From assembly GCA_029975295.1 (NCBI GenBank), contig JARKPK010000083.1:62001-126000 (forward strand): a stretch of DNA of 64,000 bases, given 5' to 3'. Source of the DNA: Thermoguttaceae bacterium (GTDB lineage: Bacteria > Planctomycetota > Planctomycetia > Pirellulales > Thermoguttaceae). Below are positions 18,009 to 27,326 of this stretch, in pieces. Made by a program: the position numbers and the translations under genes. Positions within the stretch are counted from its first letter, which is position 1; every line of letters begins with the position of its first letter. The notes under the pieces are model-generated. The model was not told where the DNA came from. It did no database searches and saw only the letters and a list, made by a program, of their open reading frames with translations.

Positions 18009-19604
18009 ATGATGCGACGCATCGAACTGTACGACACGACCTTGCGCGACGGCTCGCAAGCCGAAGGGCTGAGCTTTTCGCTGAGCGACAAACTCCAGTT
18101 GACCGCCCGACTCGATGAATTGGGCTTCGATTTCGTCGAGGGCGGCTATCCGGCCTCGAACGAGAAAGACGCGCAGTTCTTCACTCGGGCCGCCGAGTTG
18201 CCGCTGAGCGTGGTGCGCGTTGCGGCGTTCGGAATGACCCGGCGGAAGAACACCCGGCCGGCCGACGATTCGGGCCTGGCCGCGATGCTGGCCGCTCCGA
18301 CCCGTTGGGCCACGATCGTCGGCAAGGCGTCGGCATTCCAGGCCACGGAAGTGCTTCGCACATCGCGCGAAGAGAACTTGGCGATGATCCGCGATACGAT
18401 CGCCTACCTTAGAGCGGCCGGGCGCGAGGTGATCTTCGACGCCGAGCACTTCTTCGACGGTTGCAAGTTCGACCGCGACTACGCCCTGGCGTGCCTCCGC
18501 GCGGCGGCCGAGGCCGGCGCGGCGAAAGTGGTTCTGTGCGACACCAACGGCGGCTCGATGCCCGAGGAAGTGGCGGCCTTCACCCGCGCCGCGGTCGAAG
18601 CCCTGCCCGTGCCCGTGGGAATCCATTGCCACAACGATTGCGAACTGGCGGTGGCCAATTCGCTGGCGGCGGTCGATGCCGGCGCTTCGCAGGTGCAGGG
18701 CACGATCAACGGGTTCGGCGAGCGGTGCGGCAACGCCGATTTGATCTCGGTGGCCGCCAATTTGGCGTTGAAGAAGGGCTATTCCGTCCTCCAGCCCGAG
18801 AGCGTTCGCCGGCTCACCGAGCTTTCGCGGTACGTTTATGAAATGGTGAACATGAACTTCCGCCCGCATCAGCCGTTCGTGGGCAAAAGCGCGTTTGCCC
18901 ACAAGGGCGGCATGCACGTCAGCGGGGTGGCGCGCACTTCGCAAAGCTACGAGCATATCGATCCGGCCCTGGTGGGAAATGAACGCCGCGTGCTGGTGAG
19001 CGAGCTTTCGGGCCGCTCGAACATCGCCGCTTTGGCCCAACGGCACGGCATCGCACTGGATCCGAAGCTGATGGACGGCATTTTGGCCCGCGTGGTTTCG
19101 ATGGAGAACGCCGGCTACCAGTTCGAGGCGGCCGACGGCTCGTTCCATTTGCTCGTGCAACGTTCGATGAACACCTTCCGCCCGCACTTCGAGCGGATTT
19201 CGTATCGGGTCAACGTGGAAACGGAGCGCGACGGGACAACCGTGACCGAGGCGACGGTCAAGCTTCGCGTGGGCGACGAGATTCGCCACGAAGTGGCCGA
19301 GGGCGACGGCCCGGTCAACGCGCTGGACGCCGCCATGCGAAAGGCGCTGAACGGCTCGTTCCCGAATCTGGCCAAGATGCGGCTGGTCGATTATAAAGTC
19401 CGCGTGATCAACTCGGAGGCGGCCACCGCCGCCGGCGTCCGCGTCATCATCGAAAGCCAAGACGAAGACGACGTCTGGGGCACGGTCGGGGTGAGCGAGA
19501 ACATCATCGAGGCCAGTTGGATCGCCCTGGTCGACGCCATCGAGTACAAACTGAGCAAAGACGAACAACGGTGCGGCCGAACCGCCGCGGATGCAACGTC
19601 ATGA
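18009..19604 (+). CDS. cimA: (R)-citramalate synthase
   Basis: A 531-aa protein of the HMGL-like/LeuA family. It starts MMRRIELYDTTLRDGSQAEG and has FVEGGYPASNEKDAQFF; metal ligands are in GIHCHNDCELAVANS near residue 204, followed by GTINGFGERCGNADL. The C-terminal part (from about residue 400) is the LeuA-type allosteric domain. The length and the DGSQAEG/EGGYPASN motifs match the citramalate synthase subgroup rather than 2-isopropylmalate synthase. The enzyme condenses acetyl-CoA with pyruvate, the first step of threonine-independent isoleucine synthesis. The start at 18009 is set by family alignment; tandem ATGs make 18012 equivalent. The stop overlaps the valS start by 4 bp. An attenuator-like leader lies upstream. 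Confidence 0.9.
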   Translation: MMRRIELYDTTLRDGSQAEGLSFSLSDKLQLTARLDELGFDFVEGGYPASNEKDAQFFTRAAELPLSVVRVAAFGMTRRKNTRPADDSGLAAMLAAPTRWATIVGKASAFQATEVLRTSREENLAMIRDTIAYLRAAGREVIFDAEHFFDGCKFDRDYALACLRAAAEAGAAKVVLCDTNGGSMPEEVAAFTRAAVEALPVPVGIHCHNDCELAVANSLAAVDAGASQVQGTINGFGERCGNADLISVAANLALKKGYSVLQPESVRRLTELSRYVYEMVNMNFRPHQPFVGKSAFAHKGGMHVSGVARTSQSYEHIDPALVGNERRVLVSELSGRSNIAALAQRHGIALDPKLMDGILARVVSMENAGYQFEAADGSFHLLVQRSMNTFRPHFERISYRVNVETERDGTTVTEATVKLRVGDEIRHEVAEGDGPVNALDAAMRKALNGSFPNLAKMRLVDYKVRVINSEAATAAGVRVIIESQDEDDVWGTVGVSENIIEASWIALVDAIEYKLSKDEQRCGRTAADATS

Positions 19605-22600
19605 GCACTTCCCCGAACGAGAATCGTTCCGAACTCCCCAAACAGTACGACCACCTGGCCGCGCAGCGCCGCTGGTACCAATTTTGGGAGCAGCGGGGCT
19701 GCTTTTCCAGCGACCCCAACCCGGCCAAGCGGCCCTACACGATTGCCATTCCGCCGCCCAACGTTACCGGGGCCCTGCACTTGGGCCACGCCCTGAACAA
19801 CACCCTGCAAGACATCTGCATTCGCCGCAAACGGATGCAGGGTTTCGAGGCCCTCTGGATCCCCGGCACCGACCATGCCGGCATCGCCACGCAGGCGGTG
19901 GTCGAACGCCGGTTGCTGCAAGAGGAAGGGCTTTCGCGGCACCAGTTGGGCCGCCAAGGGCTGGTCGATCGCATCTGGCAATGGAAGAACGAATATGAGG
20001 CGCGGATTCTCGGCCAACTGAAGCAGATGGGCTGCAGCTGCGATTGGCGCCGCACTCGGTTCACGCTCGATCCGATTTGCGCCCGGGCCGTCCGCCACAC
20101 CTTCTTCAGCCTGTTCAAAGAGCGGCTGATCTACCGCGGCAAACGGCTGGTCAACTGGGACACGATGCTGCAAACGGCCGTCAGCGACGACGAAGTGTTC
20201 CACGAAACCGTCGACGGCCATTTCTGGTACATCAACTATCCGCTGATCGATCCGCGCCCGGGCGAGCCGGCGCACGTCACCGTGGCCACCACGCGGCCCG
20301 AAACGATGCTCGGCGACACGGCCGTGGCCGTGCATCCCGATCCGGCCGGGGCCTTGGAGCGGGCCGAACGCGACTTGCGGGCCAAGATCGACGACGCGCC
20401 GGCCAAAGAACGCCCGGAGTTGGAAGACCTGCTCGAACAGCTCCGCCGACGACGCGACGAGATGCTGCCCCTGCTGGTCAAGCTGCGCGACATGGCCCGC
20501 CGCGGCGCGATGGCTTTGCTGCCGTTGCAGAATCGGCCCATCCCGTTGATCGAGGACATTTGGGCCAAACCCGAATTGGGGACCGGCTGCGTGAAGATCA
20601 CGCCGGCCCACGATCCGAACGACTACGAGGTGGGCAAACGCCACGGGCTTCCGATGCCCAGCATTCTCAACCCCGACGGCACGCTGAGGGACGAAGCCGG
20701 CCCGTACCGCGGCAAGACGATCGCCGAGGCCCGCGCTCAAGTGGTCGCCGACCTCGAAGCCCTCGGGCTGCTGGCCAAGGTGGAAGACCGCAAGATCGAG
20801 CTGGCCCACAGCGATCGCTCGAAAACGCCGATCGAGCCGCTGCTGACCGATCAATGGTTCGTCAAGATGGACCATCTGGCCCAAACGGCCATCGACGCCG
20901 TGGTTGACGGCCGCGTGAAAATCATTCCCTCTCGCTACGCCAAGGGCTACCTCGATTGGCTCGGCGAGAAGCGCGATTGGCCCATCAGCCGCCAGTTGTG
21001 GTGGGGCCACCAAATCCCCGTTTGGAGCGCGGCCGCAGCCGACCGCAACGCCCTAAGCGACGCCCTGGCCCTGCTGGCCGAGCTGGACCGGCGTTTCCCC
21101 CGATTGATGAAACACCAAGTGGAGGAACCGGAGCGGACCGGCGAAGGCGCCGCGCCTGGCGGGGCGGTTGTGCACGCCTGCTTGCTGGAGGATCAACCGG
21201 AATTGATCGCCGCCCTGGAATCGGCCGGCTTCGTCCGCTCGCCCGACGTGCTCGACACCTGGTTCAGCTCGGCCTTGTGGCCTCATTCCACGCTCGGTTG
21301 GCCCGAACAAACGCCCGAGTTGCGCTACTACTATCCCACCAGCGCGCTGGTGACCAGCCGCGACATCATCACCCTATGGGTGGCGCGGATGGTGCTGGCC
21401 GGGCTGCACAACGTGGGCGAAGTGCCCTTTGCCGAAGTCTATATCCACCCGAAAATCCTCGACGCCTACGGCGAGGGGATGTCGAAGAGCAAAGGCAACG
21501 GCGTCGATCCGATCGATGTGATCGAGAAGTTCGGCGCCGACGCGCTGCGGTTCGGCCTGGCCTATCTCACCACCGAAACGCAAGACATCCGCATGCCCGT
21601 TGAGTTCGAGTGCCCGCACTGCGAAAAGCTCGTCGAGCAAACGCGCGAAAACCGCATTCTGCCGCGGATCAAGTGCCCGCACTGCGGAAAGGCCTTTTCG
21701 ACCCAATGGGCGAAGAAGCCCGCCGACGTGGCCCTGCCGCGCGGGGCGGTGGTCAGCGAGCGATTCGAGCTTGCCCGCAACTTCTGCAACAAGCTGTGGA
21801 ACGCCTCGCGGTTCGTGATGATGAACTTGGAGGATTATCGGCCCGCGGCAATGTCTTCCGAAGAACTCCGCGTGGAAGACCGTTGGGTGCTCAGCCGGCT
21901 GTTCACGGTGACGGAAGTGGTTTCGTCGGCTTTCGACGAATATCGTTTCGCCGATGCGGCTCGCGCCCTCTACGACTTCGCTTGGGACGAGTTTTGCAGC
22001 TTCTACGTGGAGATGGTGAAAACGCGACTTCAGAACGAAGCCGAGCGGCCCGTTGCCCAGCGCGTACTGACCCACGCGCTGGACGTGTTGCTGCGCCTGC
22101 TGCATCCCGTCGCGCCGTTCGTCACCGAAGAGGTGTGGCAACGGCTGGCGGCGATTGCGCCGGTCCGCGGGCTCGACGATCCGCGTCCCGCGGCCGAGTC
22201 GATCATGATCGCCCCTTGGCCCGTCGCCCGAAAGGAAGATCGCGACGCGCAGATCGAGGCCCTCTTCGCTCGATTTCAGGAAGTGCTCCGCGGCGTGCGC
22301 GACATTCGCGCGCGGCAAAACGTGCCGCCCCGAACCACAGTGCGGTTTTCGATCCGCACCGACGCCGAATTGGCCGAAGCCCTGCGGCCCATGGCGCCCT
22401 ATTTCGTCTCGATGGCCGGCGCCGAACTGACCGAGATCGGCCCGCAAACAACCGCGCCGCCGTTGTGCGCGGGCATCGCGCTTCCGGCGATGGAAGTGTT
22501 CGTCAATTTGGCCGGCGTGATCGACGTGGAAGCCGAATGCGCCCGAAAACGCAAGGAACTGGCCGACCTGGAGAAGTTCATCGCGGCCAAGCGGAACAAA

Positions 22601-22738
22601 CTGCAAAACCAGTCGTTCATCGAGCGTGCGCCGGCCGAGGTCGTGCAAAAGGAACGCGATTCACTCAACGAATTGGCGGCCGCGCGCGACGCCGCCGTCC
22701 GCGCCCTCGAACAACTGATCGCGGCCGCGAAAACCTAG
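19601..22738 (+). CDS. valS: Valyl-tRNA synthetase
   Basis: A 1045-aa class Ia synthetase that charges tRNA-Val. The HIGH motif is in PPPNVTGALHLGHALNN (about residue 60), and KMSKS is in YGEGMSKSKGNGVDP (about 626). The editing domain includes TVATTRPETMLGDTAVAVHP and carries a helical insertion rich in Glu and Arg (about residues 255-305). Right after the KMSKS region FECPHCEKLVEQTRENR and RIKCPHCGKAF form a four-Cys zinc-ribbon-like insertion. The C-terminus has the usual coiled coil (about residues 970-1045). It starts as ATGA within the cimA stop, so it is translationally coupled and should share the cimA attenuator. The protein is longer than typical bacterial ValRS (about 880-950). Confidence 0.95.
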   Translation: MSTSPNENRSELPKQYDHLAAQRRWYQFWEQRGCFSSDPNPAKRPYTIAIPPPNVTGALHLGHALNNTLQDICIRRKRMQGFEALWIPGTDHAGIATQAVVERRLLQEEGLSRHQLGRQGLVDRIWQWKNEYEARILGQLKQMGCSCDWRRTRFTLDPICARAVRHTFFSLFKERLIYRGKRLVNWDTMLQTAVSDDEVFHETVDGHFWYINYPLIDPRPGEPAHVTVATTRPETMLGDTAVAVHPDPAGALERAERDLRAKIDDAPAKERPELEDLLEQLRRRRDEMLPLLVKLRDMARRGAMALLPLQNRPIPLIEDIWAKPELGTGCVKITPAHDPNDYEVGKRHGLPMPSILNPDGTLRDEAGPYRGKTIAEARAQVVADLEALGLLAKVEDRKIELAHSDRSKTPIEPLLTDQWFVKMDHLAQTAIDAVVDGRVKIIPSRYAKGYLDWLGEKRDWPISRQLWWGHQIPVWSAAAADRNALSDALALLAELDRRFPRLMKHQVEEPERTGEGAAPGGAVVHACLLEDQPELIAALESAGFVRSPDVLDTWFSSALWPHSTLGWPEQTPELRYYYPTSALVTSRDIITLWVARMVLAGLHNVGEVPFAEVYIHPKILDAYGEGMSKSKGNGVDPIDVIEKFGADALRFGLAYLTTETQDIRMPVEFECPHCEKLVEQTRENRILPRIKCPHCGKAFSTQWAKKPADVALPRGAVVSERFELARNFCNKLWNASRFVMMNLEDYRPAAMSSEELRVEDRWVLSRLFTVTEVVSSAFDEYRFADAARALYDFAWDEFCSFYVEMVKTRLQNEAERPVAQRVLTHALDVLLRLLHPVAPFVTEEVWQRLAAIAPVRGLDDPRPAAESIMIAPWPVARKEDRDAQIEALFARFQEVLRGVRDIRARQNVPPRTTVRFSIRTDAELAEALRPMAPYFVSMAGAELTEIGPQTTAPPLCAGIALPAMEVFVNLAGVIDVEAECARKRKELADLEKFIAAKRNKLQNQSFIERAPAEVVQKERDSLNELAAARDAAVRALEQLIAAAKT

Positions 22739-22954
22739 AATCGTCCGCGCGCTGAACCACCGCATCTCCGTCAAAGAAGCGGCGAGCGGTTCGCGCCGGG
22801 GGCCGACGTTCGGAACCACCTCGCGTCGGGGCCGACCGAAAAAGAGCCGCCAGGCGTTTTGGGCGGCGCTCACGTGCGGCCTCGGCAACGAAGCGGGACG
22901 GCGAACAGAGATTCATGTTGCGCAGTCCCACCAAACCCCTTCTCAACTGATGAG

Positions 22955-24145
22955 ATGCTGATCATGACACAGGCGAACCAATTCGTCCGCAAGGAACGCC
23001 CGGTGATTTCGCGCTGCCGTTTTTTGACGCCGGCGGCATGGTTCTGTTCGCTGGCAACCGCTGCTCTCTTGGCCGCGGCGGAACCGGCGCCGCCCGAAGG
23101 ATTTCCGTCGCGCAACCTGAAAACGGCGCTGCCCGACGGGGCGGCGCAAATTCGTTCCGCCGCCGGACCCTCGCAAATCGTGATCACAACCACCTCACGG
23201 TTGGCCGGCGCGATTCACTCGCTGCGTTGGAACGGCCGCGAGTTCATCGACTCGTTCGATCACGGTCGCCAGTTGCAATCGGCCTCGAATCTCGATTGCG
23301 GCACGCCGATGACGGCCGAAACGTTCAACCCCACCGAAGCCGGTTCGCGGCGCGACCATGTCGGGCCGGTCAGTTCCAGCCGCCTGCTCCACATGCGCGT
23401 CGAGTCGGACGCCTTGCAAACCCTCACGCAAATGGCCTTTTGGCTGGCCCCCGGCGAGAAGTCGGGGCCCAACCCGGCCAAGAACACCACGGTTCTTTCC
23501 GATCATTTGCTGTTGAAACGGCTTCGCATCGGCTACAAGCAGATGCCGCAAGTGATTCCCTACGAGGTCGTTTTCAGCCTGCCCATCGGTGAGCATCACA
23601 CCAGCGCCGTCTTCGAAGCGCTCACCGGCTACATGCCGCCCGAGTTCTCGCGTTTCCTTCAGTTCGACCCGCGCGAGAACCAATTGCTGCCGCTTTCGGA
23701 CGGGCCGGGCGAAATCCCGCACCCGGTCGTGCTCTCGTTGCCCGAAGGCACCCACGCGATGGGCATTTACGCCCCGCCGCAACCCGCGCCCGGCACGAAG
23801 GGCCCAACCTACGGCCGTTGGCGATTCCAGGCCGAAAAAGTGGTGAAGTGGAACTGCGTGTTCCGGGTGAACCGGCCCGCCGGCATTCTGCCGCGAGAAT
23901 ACGCTTTCCGCATGTTCGTTCTCGTTGGCGACCTGGACACGGTCCGGCAGAACATGGTTGCCCTTCACGCCGAGTTTGACGCCGGCCCAGCCGGCCAACG
24001 GGGCGAAAAGCCGGCCGCGATCGGTTTGCCCGTTTCGGCTGCTTCGCCCGGCCAACCGGCTTCGCCCGCGTCCTCGGGACCGGCCGCTGTCGCTTCGCCT
24101 GGCCCGCCCGCGCCGGCCGATTCGGCCGCGGGCGCAACCCCGTAG
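22955..24145 (+). CDS. Exported protein of unknown function
   Basis: A 396-aa protein with a probable signal peptide (FLTPAAWFCSLATAALLAAA). The body has ITTTSRLAGAIHSLRWNGRE, FIDSFDHGRQLQSASNLD and KWNCVFRVNRPAGILPREYA, a beta-rich pattern that could fit a galactose-mutarotase-like or glycan-processing fold; that reading is a guess. The last ~60 residues are Ala/Pro/Ser-rich and low complexity. Starts at 22955 and 22964 are both possible; neither has a strong ribosome binding site. I do not recognise the family. Confidence 0.65.
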   Translation: MLIMTQANQFVRKERPVISRCRFLTPAAWFCSLATAALLAAAEPAPPEGFPSRNLKTALPDGAAQIRSAAGPSQIVITTTSRLAGAIHSLRWNGREFIDSFDHGRQLQSASNLDCGTPMTAETFNPTEAGSRRDHVGPVSSSRLLHMRVESDALQTLTQMAFWLAPGEKSGPNPAKNTTVLSDHLLLKRLRIGYKQMPQVIPYEVVFSLPIGEHHTSAVFEALTGYMPPEFSRFLQFDPRENQLLPLSDGPGEIPHPVVLSLPEGTHAMGIYAPPQPAPGTKGPTYGRWRFQAEKVVKWNCVFRVNRPAGILPREYAFRMFVLVGDLDTVRQNMVALHAEFDAGPAGQRGEKPAAIGLPVSAASPGQPASPASSGPAAVASPGPPAPADSAAGATP

Positions 24146-24524
24146 AACCCCGAGACATCGAAACGGATTGGCTCGCCGGCAAGCCCCTTTGGTGGAGTCT
24201 CTGCCGCCGGTTCCGCGGCCTGCCCGTTCGCGCTTTTGCCGAACCACAGCCTCGCGCGCGTCGCCTCCTTTGCGCGAGGGGTTTCCCCGCCGCCGCCGTC
24301 GCTACCCCAGCCTCCCCCGTTTGAAGGTGGAATGCCCTGGGGTTTCTCGCAAATTGATCTTTACCCTGCCCGGCGGATTTGCGAGACTTCCGCCCGCGAA
24401 CCATGCCGCAGGTCTCTGCAAATCGCAACGGCGTCGGCAGGTCGGCCGCGTCGGCGATTCCTCGAACCATGCGTTGGGCAGGACAGAGGCGCCGCGGCCG
24501 CAGCACAACAGCGGAGGCGATCGA
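24146..24524. other. Intergenic region, 379 bp
   Basis: Separates two genes for exported proteins on the plus strand. No gene, repeat or clear terminator is visible. A promoter for the next gene would be expected here. Confidence 0.5.
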
Positions 24525-24911
24525 ATGATGCGCTTGATCTCGATGACGGTGTTTTGCTTCTGGGCCATCGGCGCAGCGACGACATCGGCCGCCGACTGGT
24601 GGCCGTTCGGCAAGAAAGACTCGTCGGCCCATCAGCAGGCCGGCGTCCGCACTACGGCCAACACTCCGGCCAAGCCGACGCCCACCACAACCCCGCAAAA
24701 AACCTCTTGGTGGAACCCCTTCGCCCCCAAACCGAAGCCGTCAAACAACTACGCCAGCCCTTATTCCGGCGTAGGCAGCAGCTACAGCAATCGCAAACCG
24801 GCCGAGAAGGAAAAGAAGGGCTTCTTCGGCTCGCTCTTTGGCGGCGAAGAGAAACCGGAGAAACTGCACACGATCGACGACTTCATGGCCCTTGAGCGTC
24901 CGGGCCCTTAA
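24525..24911 (+). CDS. Small exported protein with Trp-Trp/Pro-Phe motifs
   Basis: A 128-aa protein whose ATG at 24525 has GGAGG about 8 nt upstream. A signal peptide (RLISMTVFCFWAIGAATTSA) precedes ADWWPFGKK; a second similar block is WWNPFAPKPK, and KKGFFGSLFGGEEKP lies near the end. The middle is Thr/Pro/Ser-rich and probably disordered. It ends in LHTIDDFMALERPGP, a tail that looks conserved-like but that I cannot assign. It is probably secreted or wall associated. Function unknown. Confidence 0.7.
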   Translation: MMRLISMTVFCFWAIGAATTSAADWWPFGKKDSSAHQQAGVRTTANTPAKPTPTTTPQKTSWWNPFAPKPKPSNNYASPYSGVGSSYSNRKPAEKEKKGFFGSLFGGEEKPEKLHTIDDFMALERPGP

Positions 24912-25136
24912 GCCGGTATTCGAGAATCAATCGCCGAAACAGCGATGCAACCCGTAGGAAGCCGCAACTGCGAGCGAATCAACCCTCCCGCCTGTCGGCC
25001 TTGTTCCCTTTCCGTTCCGAGCACCGATCGGCGAAACCATTTGCGCCGGTTGTCGCGTTGATCCCGCAAGATGTCCGATCTTCCAAAGGCCGACCCGCCG
25101 GCCCCAAACCCAACGTGAATCAGTAGGAGTCGTATC

Positions 25137-25403
25137 GTGAATCGCCTCAACCACTCGAAACACCTGCGATGGATCGCCCGGTCGGCTTGGGCCGTCGTTT
25201 TGGCCCTTCCGACCTTGGGTTGCGGACTGATGATGCGCGGGCATCAGGCCGACGGCCTGCACTATGGCCCGCGGCCATTCAAGCAATTACGCGCGATGCG
25301 CCGCGAGCATCAGCTCGACCAAGAGCTTCAGAAGGAGACGTTCCCCAGCGCCGAACAGGCGGGCATCGCCCCGTCGAAAGAAACTTCGAAGCCGCGCGAC
25401 TGA
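25137..25403 (+). CDS. Small lipoprotein, unknown function
   Basis: An 88-aa protein with GTG start at 25137 and GGAG 9 nt upstream. The N-terminal helix AWAVVLALPTLGCG ends in a lipobox-like TLGC, so the Cys is probably lipidated and the protein held at a membrane. The mature part is short, basic and then charged (LRAMRREHQLDQELQKETFP). It follows another small exported protein by 225 bp. I do not recognise the family. Confidence 0.65.
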   Translation: MNRLNHSKHLRWIARSAWAVVLALPTLGCGLMMRGHQADGLHYGPRPFKQLRAMRREHQLDQELQKETFPSAEQAGIAPSKETSKPRD

Positions 25404-25441
25404 ATCGAATCGGCAAACGGCAACCGGCCGGTGCACCGGGT

Positions 25442-26470
25442 TCAGCGCTCGCGGCACCCAGCGGATCGCGCGTCGGTGGGCGGCGCGAGCGTCAAGAAGT
25501 CGTCGTCAACCGTGGCGACGATTGCGCCGGGGAGCATGGTTTTTCGCGGACGACCTGATTGAATCATGCCGGCCAACCGCCGCCAATGGCGGTGCGCCAT
25601 CGATTGCTGCGGCCATCCCCGATCGCGCCACACGGCGGTCATCAGTTCGCCGAGGAGCAATCCCGGCTGCTCGGCCGTTTCTCGGCGGGCGATGCGCACC
25701 GCACCGCCGGGTTGCACGTTCACCTTCCCGGCGAACAGCCGCTCGACCAGCCCATCGAGCACGATTTGGGCTTCGCGGGCTTGTTCGGCCAAGCGGACCA
25801 GCGCGGCAACGACATCCGGATTGAAGCTCGCCGCCAGCATCGGCAGCAGGTCGTGCCGAATGCGATTCCGCGTCTGAGCGCGGTCGGCGTTGCTGGCGTC
25901 TTCTCGAAACGGCTGGTCGATCGCCCGAAGGTAATCGAGCACCTCGCTGCGACGGCTCCAAAGGATCGGCCGCACCAGCGACCAATCGCCCAGGCGCCGC
26001 GTGCGGGCAATTCCCGCCAATCCCCGCAGTCCTGTCCCGCGGAAAACACGGTGCAGCACGGTTTCGGCCTGATCGTCGGCCGTATGCGCGGTGGCCAGAA
26101 AGCGGGCCCCCTGCCGACCGCAAAGTTGGGTAAGAAAGCCGTACCGCGCCCTGCGGGCGACAAGCTCCAACCCGTCGCCGCCGGGGCCGATGCTTCCAAC
26201 CGGAGCCTGCCCGACCTCGCAGGCCACATCGAGATCGCCGCAAAGCCGCCGGACGAACTGTTCGTCTGCGTCGGCCTCGCTGCCGCGGAGCCGATGATTG
26301 AAATGCCCGACGACCAACCGGCCCGATCCACCAAATTGCCGCTTCAGCGCGAACAGGGCCCGAAGCAGGGCGACGCTGTCGGCCCCGCCCGAAACGGCCA
26401 GAACGACGGTTACGTCGGTCCATTGGGCCGGCGGCCATTGTTGGGCAAGTTGAGCTTCAAAATCGAACAT
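25442..26470 (-). CDS. tilS: tRNA(Ile)-lysidine synthetase
   Basis: A 342-aa PP-loop ATPase that converts C34 of the minor tRNA-Ile to lysidine, making it read AUA as isoleucine. The ATP motif VVLAVSGGADSVALLRAL lies near residue 24, HFNHRLRGSEADADEQFV follows, and FLATAHTADDQAETVLHRVF and NRIRHDLLPML are typical. The start at 26470 (MFDFEAQ) puts the PP-loop at the usual distance from the N-terminus; in-frame upstream starts at 26533 and 26599 would add 21-43 unmatched residues. It is divergent from the rny region and convergent with the lipoprotein gene, 38 bp away. Confidence 0.92.
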   Translation of the reverse strand: MFDFEAQLAQQWPPAQWTDVTVVLAVSGGADSVALLRALFALKRQFGGSGRLVVGHFNHRLRGSEADADEQFVRRLCGDLDVACEVGQAPVGSIGPGGDGLELVARRARYGFLTQLCGRQGARFLATAHTADDQAETVLHRVFRGTGLRGLAGIARTRRLGDWSLVRPILWSRRSEVLDYLRAIDQPFREDASNADRAQTRNRIRHDLLPMLAASFNPDVVAALVRLAEQAREAQIVLDGLVERLFAGKVNVQPGGAVRIARRETAEQPGLLLGELMTAVWRDRGWPQQSMAHRHWRRLAGMIQSGRPRKTMLPGAIVATVDDDFLTLAPPTDARSAGCRER

Positions 26471-26590
26471 CGACAGGTCCGTTCCGCGGACAAGAAAAGG
26501 CCCGACGGGCGCGGCGGAAAGACGCTCTGCCATGGCCGCCCGTCGAGCAGCAATCGACGCCGGTTCGACCGCCCGAAAAGCAAACCGGCG

Positions 26591-26618
26591 TTGCGGCAAC
26601 GAAAAACTTTGGTAAGAT
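26591..26618 (+). promoter_or_regulatory. Candidate promoter for the rny region
   Basis: TTGCGG (26591-26596) and TAAGAT (26613-26618) are separated by 16 bp. Transcription would start near 26625, about 700 nt ahead of rny, and would cover the hairpin at 26704-26722 and the possible ORF at 26730. It overlaps one of the longer possible tilS starts. Sequence resemblance only. Confidence 0.35.
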
Positions 26619-26703
26619 GAAGATTAGCAACGTATCGGCGACGACGCTAGAGTCGGCTCCGGGCGATTGCGACGGGTGTTGGATTGTTCGAAGCAGTAAG
26701 AAA

Positions 26704-26722
26704 CCACCCTGCGTTGGGGTGG
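26704..26722 (+). promoter_or_regulatory. Hairpin covering a possible ribosome binding site
   Basis: CCACCC (26704-26709) pairs with GGGTGG (26717-26722) around a 7-nt loop. The 3' arm is the only purine-rich stretch before the ATG at 26730, so the stem could hide its ribosome binding site. The structure is short and its role speculative. Confidence 0.25.
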
Positions 26723-26729
26723 ATGTGAC

Positions 26730-27083
26730 ATGCATCTTCTTCTCGTAGTCATCCGCTGGCTGTGGGGCGCCGAACAGGCCCAGGTCGCGGCCGACCGGCG
26801 ATGCCGCCAAGGGCATCGATCAGTCGAACCGGCGTGGGCGCAATGGGTTCGGGCGATCAATGCGGCGGTGGCGGCGCATGCCGGGTCGATGGTTTCGCCT
26901 CGACCGGCGGTGGTGCGCGCAGGCGCTCCGCCCGGGCGGTGTCGCAGGTGGCCGGAGCGTTGGCCCGCGGCGGCGCCTCTCGCCCTGCCCATGGTTCCGA
27001 TCCTGGGTCCGGCGGCGTCAGTTCGAACTGCTCGACTCTTCCACACGGGCTTGGCGAAATCGGCTTCGGCCATTTCGCAGTAA
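26730..27083 (+). CDS. Possible small hypothetical protein
   Basis: A 117-codon frame starting MHLLLVVIRWLWGAEQAQVA, which could be a short membrane-anchoring helix, then basic and Ala/Pro-rich sequence. GC at third codon positions is high, as expected for a gene here, but the opposite strand is also open and the composition is Arg/Trp rich. It lies downstream of a candidate promoter and upstream of rny. I do not recognise it; it may be non-coding leader sequence. From 27084 to 27326 I see nothing further. Confidence 0.25.
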   Translation: MHLLLVVIRWLWGAEQAQVAADRRCRQGHRSVEPAWAQWVRAINAAVAAHAGSMVSPRPAVVRAGAPPGRCRRWPERWPAAAPLALPMVPILGPAASVRTARLFHTGLAKSASAISQ

Positions 27084-27326
27084 GCGGTTGCGTCCGGCGG
27101 GCTCGGCGAGCACAGGCCGCTGGGCCGGCATGCGGCAGCGCACGGTTGTTGCCGCGAAGAAAAAACCGCGGCCCGATTCCCCGTCGTTGCCGGCGCCTGT
27201 TCGAGCTCGTCGGCGGCGCAGCGACCAATCAGGTGCGGCGCTTTTGGCCCCCGCGCGGCCGGCGCCGCTCCCCTGCGGCTTGCGCCGTTCGTCGTTCACA
27301 TCAAGCAACGCAAGGGAAAAAACACC

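Noticed and set aside
26625-26800. 6S RNA, RNase P RNA or tmRNA upstream of rny
   Set aside because: None of the conserved segments of these RNAs was seen; only a short hairpin is present.
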